Assembly: GCA_029567025.1 (NCBI GenBank)
Contig: JAKQLT010000063.1
Location: forward strand, 1-10,797
DNA from: Candidatus Omnitrophota bacterium
Lineage (GTDB): Bacteria > Omnitrophota > Gorgyraeia > Zapsychrales > Zapsychraceae
Direction of reading: 5' to 3'
DNA length: 10,797 bases
In this document: one piece after another, positions 6,293-10,797 of the stretch
Numbering within the stretch: position 1 is the first letter of the stretch
Layout of the letters: each line of letters opens with the position of its first letter
The notes under the pieces: model-generated
Seen by the model: only the letters and a program-made list of their open reading frames with translations
The model's database searches: none
What the model was told of the DNA's origin: nothing
Position numbers and translations under genes: made by a program

Positions 6293-7335
6293 TTTCGTTT
6301 TTGTGCTTTCTTGGGACGAAGCCTCCCCACATAAAAATAATTCATCATCAATGCTGTTAAATAAGAAGCTGTCTGTAAAATAGTTTTTATATCATCCTGC
6401 TTTATTTCTAAGCGCAACGCTTTCGCTCTTTTTTCCATTTGAGTTAAAATCTCTTCAATCAGATATTTCTTTTGCGATGAAACAGCAGAAACCGCCTCAA
6501 TCAAATCTATGCGATATTGTTGAAAAAAAACGCTGGCTTTAGCCTTCTTGGCGTGATCGAGACTCGGGGACAGAAAAACCTTTTTCAAAAAATTATCATG
6601 AAAATCAGGAAATTCTTCAGCTAAAGAAATCCGTCTTTTCTTATAATAATTTTCAAGTGTTATTTTTAATGTAGCCAATCGCCACCATTGATGCGCCTTC
6701 ACGCATAATGGTTTTTTCCCTTTTATGCTTCGCATAAGATGATCAACATAATCTAATTTCTGACTCGCGCGCCACCCTTGATATTTTTTCTGCCAATCAG
6801 TATCAGGCGTCAGCCAAACCGCAAAGGTTTCAACAAAATCCTCGTCCGGATGGTATTGCGCATAAAACCCTTTTAAATGATGAACATAATTTTTACTATA
6901 CCGCTGATATTTATAAGTGTCTTTGTATTCTTCCGTCGACAAACCAAAAATATTTTGCCATTCTCGTCGTTTATTAAGTTTATAGGCATAACATATCGCA
7001 TGGCCGGCCTCATGGCGTAAAAGTTTCATACAATCTGCTTTTGTCCCGCCCTCAACTTCTTCCATCATCTTTTTTTCCAACTGCATCAATCGCGGATGCG
7101 CTAAATAAAACGGCACGCCAATACACGTTTCTCCTTCAGGAGTTAACCATTCATCCGCCCAATAACACACAGGATTAAACAGAATTCCTTTGGATGATAG
7201 TTCCTGATACAATTGATCGACGCACTCTTTAACCCACGTCCCTTCTATTGTTACCGGCAAATCACAAAGACGCGTTTTTAAAAGATCTTCTTCGGGGATT
7301 ACATTCAAATCTATCGGCAGTTTCTTTTTTTTCAT
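6289..7335 (-). CDS. HExxH zinc metallopeptidase, cytoplasmic
   Basis: This 348-residue protein has no signal peptide or membrane segment. The zinc site is HEAGH at 108-112 (H108, E109, H112), preceded by MKLLR. A downstream ETFAVWL block (E169 to L175, after HPDEDFV) probably supplies the glutamate third ligand of a gluzincin. This arrangement resembles the 'putative zinc-binding metallopeptidase' group seen in environmental bacteria. The C-terminal 130 residues are helical and very basic, ending in KKAQKRK. Upstream it starts 4 nt after the sugar kinase stop and shows no Shine-Dalgarno; downstream it overlaps the ATP-grasp gene by 4 nt. The tight pair suggests peptidase and ligase act on the same cytosolic peptide-like compound; that is inference. 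Both genes open with the same 15 nt, ATG followed by A8. Confidence 0.85.
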   Translation of the reverse strand: MKKKKLPIDLNVIPEEDLLKTRLCDLPVTIEGTWVKECVDQLYQELSSKGILFNPVCYWADEWLTPEGETCIGVPFYLAHPRLMQLEKKMMEEVEGGTKADCMKLLRHEAGHAICYAYKLNKRREWQNIFGLSTEEYKDTYKYQRYSKNYVHHLKGFYAQYHPDEDFVETFAVWLTPDTDWQKKYQGWRASQKLDYVDHLMRSIKGKKPLCVKAHQWWRLATLKITLENYYKKRRISLAEEFPDFHDNFLKKVFLSPSLDHAKKAKASVFFQQYRIDLIEAVSAVSSQKKYLIEEILTQMEKRAKALRLEIKQDDIKTILQTASYLTALMMNYFYVGRLRPKKAQKRK

Positions 7336-7339
7336 ATTC

Positions 7340-8284
7340 TTATAAAATATTTTTAACTTTTAATCGTTGAAAAATTTGTTGGTGTTTTTTAAAATTAATC
7401 TTCCCGGGTTGATAATCGCACGCAGTTACGCTTGCTGTTGCGGTGGCGAAACACAAGGACTCTTGAAATGTCCTTTTTTTCATATAATAGCAAAGAAATC
7501 CTGCCAGAAAAGCATCCCCGCACCCTACCGTTTGACAGACTTTTATACGTTTAGGACTGACATACCACATTTCTTTTTGATTAGACCCTATAACTCCTTT
7601 GTCTGCTAAAGATAATAAAACGATTCTCACGCCATGGCTATGAAAAAAATGGATCGCGCGTTTCATCTGCGCAACAGTTTTTATTTTTTCTTTCAAAACA
7701 TCTTGCGCTTCTTGGAGATTTGGTTTAATGACCAGTGGCTTATATTTAATAGCTTCTAATAAAGATTTTCCATTGGCGTCTAAAGCACAAGAAAGATGTT
7801 CCTTGTGGGCTAAAGAGATCAAATCTCCATAATAAGAATCTGGCGCGCCATAAGCGCTACGTCCCGACAAAACAACAAAAGAACTTTTTCTTATCAGTTC
7901 TTTATATTTTTTTTTAAAAGCCATCAGATCCTTAGCCGATACGCGAGGGCCCAAAGATAAAACACGCGTTGTTTGATGAGAATGTTTATCAATGATCGTT
8001 AGGTGAGCGCGCGATGATCCGCGCGCAATGCAAAGAAAATCTGATTTTAATTTTTCTTCCCGAGCCAATTGTGCGATTCTTTTTCCATCTGCTCCGCAAA
8101 AAATTCCCGTAGCGATGACCGGAAGACCGAATATTTTTAACACGCGGGCGACATTGAGTCCTTTGCCTCCCGCGCTCCAATATTCTTTTTTCAAAAAACA
8201 TTCTTGCCCGATTTTAAAATCATCCAAGATAATGGTGCGGTCTAAAGAGGGATTAAGCGTGACGGTTAAAATAGATTTATCCAT
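7340..8284 (-). CDS. PfkB-family sugar-phosphate kinase (1-phosphofructokinase / tagatose-6-phosphate kinase type)
   Basis: This 314-residue ribokinase-superfamily enzyme belongs to the FruK/LacC branch, which phosphorylates fructose-1-phosphate, tagatose-6-phosphate or fructose-6-phosphate with ATP. Seen: TVTLNPSLDRTI at 7-18 (branch signature), GGKGLNVARVL at 39-49, LSGR at 139-142, KPN at 187-189, and the C-terminal signature TVGCGDAFLAGF at 252-263 with catalytic base D257. The anion-hole motif is GCGD rather than the more common GAGD or GSGD. Sugar specificity cannot be read from this. No PTS fructose transporter or aldolase gene is adjacent, which argues against a simple fruK operon. 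The start at 8284 matches the family N-terminus but has no Shine-Dalgarno; a fold-back repeat ends only 9 nt upstream. Confidence 0.9.
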   Translation of the reverse strand: MDKSILTVTLNPSLDRTIILDDFKIGQECFLKKEYWSAGGKGLNVARVLKIFGLPVIATGIFCGADGKRIAQLAREEKLKSDFLCIARGSSRAHLTIIDKHSHQTTRVLSLGPRVSAKDLMAFKKKYKELIRKSSFVVLSGRSAYGAPDSYYGDLISLAHKEHLSCALDANGKSLLEAIKYKPLVIKPNLQEAQDVLKEKIKTVAQMKRAIHFFHSHGVRIVLLSLADKGVIGSNQKEMWYVSPKRIKVCQTVGCGDAFLAGFLCYYMKKRTFQESLCFATATASVTACDYQPGKINFKKHQQIFQRLKVKNIL

Positions 8285-8293
8285 AAAGTAAAA

Positions 8294-8369
8294 AAGCTAT
8301 CAGCTATCAGCTTCCTATAACCAGCTCGATACACAAAGCTGATATATGATGACTGATATCTGATAGCTT
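8294..8369. repeat. Imperfect fold-back (inverted) repeat, REP/MITE-like, possible terminator
   Basis: Left arm 8294-8313 reads AAGCTATCAGCTATCAGCTT. The right arm 8336-8369, read on the other strand, begins AAGCTATCAG and ends ATATCAGCTT, with 14 extra bases between. The outer 10 bases pair perfectly and the inner 10 with one mismatch, around a 22-nt loop (8314-8335). The left arm itself holds a tandem CTATCAG unit. On the minus strand the hairpin is followed by six T (8290-8295 region), and on the plus strand by TTAATTTTT. It could therefore act as an intrinsic terminator after the PG-binding lipoprotein gene, or mask the pfkB translation start. Whether it is dispersed in the genome cannot be told from one copy. 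Confidence 0.8.
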
Positions 8370-8410
8370 AATTTTTCTCTCCGTTAAATCTTTATAAAAA
8401 ATTTCTTATC

Positions 8411-8881
8411 TTATTTTAAATACGTTTTTAATTCCGCCCATGTCTTTTGGCCAATAACACCATCGGCTTTGAGTCCGTGATCCCGCTGAAAATCTTTAAT
8501 CGCTTTTTGAGATTTCTGACCAATCTTCCCATCGATTGAGCCCTGATAATATCCTGCGGCTGAAAGCGCTCGCTGAATATCTTTAGGGTCGGCATTCACG
8601 CGAATGATATCATCTGGTTTCGCGGCCGGTGATTTAGCCGAAAGATCTGCCGCAGTTGTTGTTGATAAAGAATCCGGTTTTTTTAAATTTTTAATTTGAA
8701 AATTGAGGTCATCAATTTGATATTTCAAATCGCTGATCTGCTGTTCTTTTTTGACCAAACTATCTTCCAAATCTTTGACTTTTTGCTGAACGCCTACTTC
8801 TTGTGGCGCAACTTTTTTTGTCGTGGCGCATCCGGATAGAGCAACAACCAAGACAATTACCATAAAAATTCTCGTTATCAT
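8411..8881 (-). CDS. Lipoprotein with coiled coil and peptidoglycan-binding domain
   Basis: This 156-residue predicted lipoprotein has a signal peptide with lipobox LSGC (C18). A heptad-rich coiled coil follows (about 31-68, KVKDLEDSLVKKEQQISDLK and on), then a Ser/Thr/Ala/Pro linker (70-90). The C-terminal PG_binding_1-type domain (about 99-154) contains DIQRALSAAGYY, DGKIGQKSQKAIKDFQ and DGVIGQKTWAEL. The repeated DGxIGxKT pattern is the family hallmark. It is expected to be anchored in a membrane and to bind the wall, tethering or oligomerising through the coil, with no catalytic domain. The start at 8881 has AAAGGGGG 7 nt upstream, a weak Shine-Dalgarno. It appears to be its own unit: the fold-back repeat lies downstream, and a 188-nt intergenic region upstream holds a possible promoter and the neighbour's terminator. 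Confidence 0.92.
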   Translation of the reverse strand: MITRIFMVIVLVVALSGCATTKKVAPQEVGVQQKVKDLEDSLVKKEQQISDLKYQIDDLNFQIKNLKKPDSLSTTTAADLSAKSPAAKPDDIIRVNADPKDIQRALSAAGYYQGSIDGKIGQKSQKAIKDFQRDHGLKADGVIGQKTWAELKTYLK

Positions 8882-8922
8882 TGTTTTCCCCCTTTGTTAA
8901 AAAATATATGCGTATAAGCTCA

Positions 8923-8928
8923 ATTATA
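8923..8928 (-). promoter_or_regulatory. Possible -10 element (TATAAT) for the PG-binding lipoprotein gene
   Basis: The minus strand has a perfect TATAAT about 42 nt before the start codon. The matching -35 position is poor (ATAAGC at 17-nt spacing), so this is only a candidate. Confidence 0.25.
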
Positions 8929-8954
8929 ATTTTGAAGATGCCTTAGCTTATCAA

Positions 8955-8968
8955 AAGAATATATTCTT
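8955..8968. promoter_or_regulatory. 14-bp perfect palindrome AAGAATATATTCTT, possible operator
   Basis: This perfect dyad lies 27 bp upstream of the candidate -10 of the PG-binding lipoprotein gene. The position suits an operator or activator site, but a short AT-rich palindrome can arise by chance and no regulator is known for it. Confidence 0.25.
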
Positions 8969-9008
8969 ATGCAAGTAAATTCGTGAATAATTTTTAATAT
9001 TTATAACT

Positions 9009-9043
9009 AAAAAAAAACGGCGAGGTTTTGGCCTCGCCGTTTT
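9009..9043 (-). terminator. Strong rho-independent terminator after the 9070-9423 gene
   Basis: On the minus strand, CGGCGAGG (9032-9039) pairs perfectly with CCTCGCCG (9018-9025) around a CCAAAA loop, followed by nine T (9009-9017). Four further A/T pairs extend the stem (9014-9017 with 9040-9043). It starts about 30 nt after the stop codon. A smaller CCGTG/CACGG hairpin (9046-9063) lies between. In the plus direction only four T follow, so it is mainly one-way. Confidence 0.92.
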
Positions 9044-9069
9044 GCCCGTGTTTCTCATCACGGACTCGG

Positions 9070-9423
9070 TTAAGTCAGAATCGCTGACTTTTTGGGGGAG
9101 AAGATATCTGTTTTCCAGTAAATTTGTATATTAAGCGTATGCTGGAAGTTCACTTTTAAAAAAGTTCTTTGATGCGTCATATAAAAACTGCCAACACATT
9201 TTAAATCCACTTGTTCTAATTTCTTTTTAGAATCCACATTCTTTACAATATAAATTTGTGGCGCTTCGGATGTCTCGACCATACTCTTAATCTCTGTCAC
9301 ATGATAAAAAAATCTCTTTGTAATATGCGTAATAGAATCTTGATCCTCTATTTTTTGGCATAAAGAGAGTTCTTTGGTGCCTTTTTCATAATCTTTTTTA
9401 TTTTTGAATATCACGCGTTTCAT
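9070..9423 (-). CDS. Hypothetical small basic protein, single-gene unit
   Basis: This predicted 117-residue protein matches no family I recognise. It has no signal peptide and no membrane segment. It is rich in Lys, with alternating hydrophobic stretches in the middle and end (IYIVKNV at 57-63, VGSFYMTHQRTFLKVNFQH at 77-95, NIQIYW at 98-103) that suggest a beta-rich fold. Two cysteines are far apart. Support for its being real: a good promoter at 9450-9477, a strong terminator just downstream, and no overlapping better frame. The nearest purine-rich site (AAAGGG, 9437-9442) is 13 nt from the ATG, which is long for a Shine-Dalgarno. With transcription beginning near 9443 it would sit at the very 5' end of the mRNA. 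Function unknown. Confidence 0.65.
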   Translation of the reverse strand: MKRVIFKNKKDYEKGTKELSLCQKIEDQDSITHITKRFFYHVTEIKSMVETSEAPQIYIVKNVDSKKKLEQVDLKCVGSFYMTHQRTFLKVNFQHTLNIQIYWKTDIFSPKKSAILT

Positions 9424-9449
9424 AATTATATTTTTTCCCTTTCACTCAA

Positions 9450-9477
9450 AGTATAACATCGGACATTGCGCTAACAA
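9450..9477 (-). promoter_or_regulatory. Sigma-70-type promoter with extended -10
   Basis: Read on the minus strand: TTGTTA (9472-9477), a 16-nt spacer, then TATACT (9450-9455) preceded by TG-N, i.e. an extended -10. Predicted transcription start is about 9443, giving a leader of about 20 nt before the start codon of the 9070-9423 gene. The rest of the intergenic region (9478-9717) is very AT-rich and shows no gene. Confidence 0.6.
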
Positions 9478-9663
9478 GAGCGGTTGAAACGTTTTTAGAA
9501 ATCGCTTTCTTAATTTTATTCCGACGAGGAAAATGGGACTTGCTGATAAAAAGAAAAAAATTTTTATTTATTACTCCCGAAGACAATATATAAAGATGAT
9601 AAATCTATAATATAAATATAGGCCATGGCTATAAACTCTTTCAAGAAATAAAAAAATGGCTAA

Positions 9664-9687
9664 TTTTTATATAAAATTATATAAAAA
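9664..9687. repeat. AT-only perfect inverted repeat (11-bp arms, 2-nt loop)
   Basis: TTTTTATATAA at 9664-9674 and TTATATAAAAA at 9677-9687 pair perfectly. It lies 31 bp past the plsY stop. A GC-free stem is weak as an intrinsic terminator, but position and symmetry make it the only visible candidate for the 3' end of the pgsA-plsY transcript. Confidence 0.5.
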
Positions 9688-9717
9688 CGTTGATTTTTCC
9701 AGAAAATATTAAAAAAA

Positions 9718-10362
9718 TTACATTTTTTGGCTAATTTTTGGCTTTTTATTCGAAAAAATAGAGGTCTTTGGCTCTTGGCCGGAAAGAAGTCTTTTAATAT
9801 TAGGTTTGTGCCGGAGGACAACAAAAACACAAAAAATAATACCCAAAAGAATAACTAAAAAAGATTGATTCGTAAATATCATAAAAATAGGTAAAAAAAC
9901 TGCGGAAATAATCGATGATAAAGAAACAAAACCGGATATTAAAAAACAAATAACCCAAGTAAGAACAGTCCATAAAAGAACTGGTCGAATGACCGCAATT
10001 CTGATCGTTAATCCAATTAAAACGCCTAAACTTGTTGCTATCCCTTTTCCTCCTTTAAACTGCAAAAAACAGGTCCAATTATGTCCGCACACAACAGCCA
10101 CAGACATTAAAATTCTTGGCAAAATATCCGCAACGCCCAATAAATCCGGGATAACAGCAACTGCGACAACGCCTTTAAGAATATCTAAAACCAAAACAAG
10201 AATGCCAGGGCATTTACCAAAGACACGAAAAACATTTGTAGCGCCAACATTGCCTGAACCATGCTGACGAATATCAACATTTCTAGCAATCTTCCCAAAT
10301 AAATACGCTGTCGGAATAGATCCGATAAAATAACTGATTATGATACCCCATAGAATATTCAT
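9718..10362 (-). CDS. plsY: Glycerol-3-phosphate acyltransferase PlsY
   Basis: PlsY is an inner-membrane enzyme that transfers the acyl group of acyl-phosphate (made by PlsX) to glycerol-3-phosphate, giving lysophosphatidate, the first step of phospholipid synthesis. This copy has 214 residues, normal for the family, with several hydrophobic segments (about 4-22, 53-73, 83-95, 111-127, 128-163, 167-183). The three conserved loops are present: GSGNVGATN at 35-43 with FR after it, GHNWTCFLQFKGGKGIATS at 93-111, and RHKPNIKRLL at 184-193. A Lys/Ser-rich tail (195-214) is slightly longer than usual. The Shine-Dalgarno AGGAGG (10369-10374) is 6 nt before the start and forms the last Gly codons of the upstream gene, so the pair is translationally linked. 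Confidence 0.97.
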   Translation of the reverse strand: MNILWGIIISYFIGSIPTAYLFGKIARNVDIRQHGSGNVGATNVFRVFGKCPGILVLVLDILKGVVAVAVIPDLLGVADILPRILMSVAVVCGHNWTCFLQFKGGKGIATSLGVLIGLTIRIAVIRPVLLWTVLTWVICFLISGFVSLSSIISAVFLPIFMIFTNQSFLVILLGIIFCVFVVLRHKPNIKRLLSGQEPKTSIFSNKKPKISQKM

Positions 10363-10364
10363 CT

Positions 10365-10797
10365 TTATCCTCCTGTATTAAGCACTTTAATACCTGTGCG
10401 TATATAATCAACCGTAGATATAAAAGTAAAAAACAACATCACATACCAAACAATAAAAGAAAAAGGCCACTGTAAAAGAATGCCGATAATAGAAAAAACT
10501 TGTAAAAACGTTGTGCTCTTCCCCCAGAAAGTCGGCTGAACATCAAGCCCCTGATGGACCATGTAAATAATAAAACTTCCCACAATCAAAAAAACATCCC
10601 GACTGATGACAGCGATAACAATCCATCCTGGAAAACGAATCGTGTCCATCAAAAAGCTTCCCTTATAATAAAGGCAGATAAAAGCACTCATTAAAAGCAA
10701 TTTATCAGCTAAAGGATCAAGAATTGCGCCTGCTTTCGTTTTCTGATATTTCGTTCTGGCAATATACCCATCAATAACATCTGAAATAACAGCAAAT
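10365..10797 (-). CDS. pgsA: CDP-alcohol phosphatidyltransferase (PgsA-like), C-terminal part, cut by window edge
   Basis: This integral-membrane enzyme most likely makes phosphatidylglycerophosphate from CDP-diacylglycerol and glycerol-3-phosphate. The 143 visible codons include the full CDP-alcohol motif D-G-x2-A-R-x8-G-x3-D-x3-D: DGYIAR, then TKYQKTKA, then G, AIL, D, PLA, D, about 10695-10770. The rest is hydrophobic helices with PTFWGKSTTFLQ after the first pair, as is typical of PgsA. The reading frame is open to the window edge, and the motif lies upstream of the internal TTG/ATG codons near 10690-10700, so those are not the start. The N-terminal part of about 40-50 residues is missing. 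PgsA is preferred over phosphatidylserine or cardiolipin-type relatives because of the KST-F(L)Q block and the plsY neighbour. The exact alcohol substrate is an inference. Confidence 0.88.
   Translation of the reverse strand, partial: FAVISDVIDGYIARTKYQKTKAGAILDPLADKLLLMSAFICLYYKGSFLMDTIRFPGWIVIAVISRDVFLIVGSFIIYMVHQGLDVQPTFWGKSTTFLQVFSIIGILLQWPFSFIVWYVMLFFTFISTVDYIRTGIKVLNTGG
10369..10374 (-). promoter_or_regulatory. Shine-Dalgarno of plsY inside the 3' end of pgsA
   Basis: AGGAGG on the minus strand overlaps the last two Gly codons (GGA GGA) and precedes the TAA of the upstream gene and the plsY ATG. The arrangement favours reinitiation by ribosomes finishing pgsA. Confidence 0.85.

Noticed and set aside
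9564..9626. Minus-strand 20-codon open frame (MAYIYIID...) in the gap after plsY
   Set aside because: No ribosome site, composition equals background AT-rich sequence, and no promoter points to it.
9989..10267. Plus-strand open frame of 92 codons
   Set aside because: Antisense to the conserved loops of plsY.
10365..10700. Short PgsA-like gene starting at the TTG near 10700
   Set aside because: The CDP-alcohol motif continues in frame upstream to the window edge, so the gene is longer and cut by the edge.

Overview
The window comes from an AT-rich bacterial genome. Every supported gene lies on the minus strand, so the genes read from the right end towards position 1. Four predicted lipoproteins, including an LpoB-type penicillin-binding-protein activator, point to a diderm (Gram-negative-type) cell envelope. 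A GTP-type PEP carboxykinase, stand-alone CheY-like receivers and a COG3014/LpoB pair would fit an uncultured diderm lineage, for example Omnitrophota/PVC-like or deltaproteobacterial-like. That placement is a guess from general character, not a measurement.

Right end (about 9718-10797): the 3' part of a CDP-alcohol phosphatidyltransferase (PgsA-like, full CDP-alcohol motif visible, cut by the window edge) is followed by plsY, whose Shine-Dalgarno lies inside the end of the upstream gene. This is a phospholipid-synthesis pair. After an AT-rich gap comes a small single-gene unit (9070-9423, unknown protein) with a good extended -10 promoter and a strong intrinsic terminator at 9009-9043. Then comes a lipoprotein with a coiled coil and a peptidoglycan-binding domain (8411-8881). 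Next is a 76-bp imperfect fold-back repeat (8294-8369) that sits directly in front of the next gene.

Centre and left (8284 to 1): eleven genes are packed with gaps of 3-64 nt or short overlaps and could form one long operon or a few nested ones. In order of transcription: a PfkB/LacC/FruK-type sugar-phosphate kinase; an HExxH metallopeptidase; a D-Ala-D-Ala-ligase-like ATP-grasp enzyme (ATGA overlap with the peptidase); a CheY-like receiver; a short RsmI-like tetrapyrrole-methylase-fold methyltransferase; LpoB; a COG3014-like TPR lipoprotein; a glycine-zipper lipoprotein with a C-terminal zinc-ribbon-like motif; a second CheY-like receiver; a CheX-like protein whose phosphatase motif has lost its glutamate; and the N-terminal 246 codons of pckG.

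The clearest candidate for something undescribed is the cytoplasmic metallopeptidase/ATP-grasp ligase pair. By itself it looks like a make-and-break cassette for a peptide or amino-acid conjugate. The second is the receiver plus degenerate CheX-like pair. The LpoB/COG3014/glycine-zipper/PG-binding lipoproteins suggest envelope and peptidoglycan maintenance. No tRNA, rRNA, CRISPR array, transposase or phage gene was seen.
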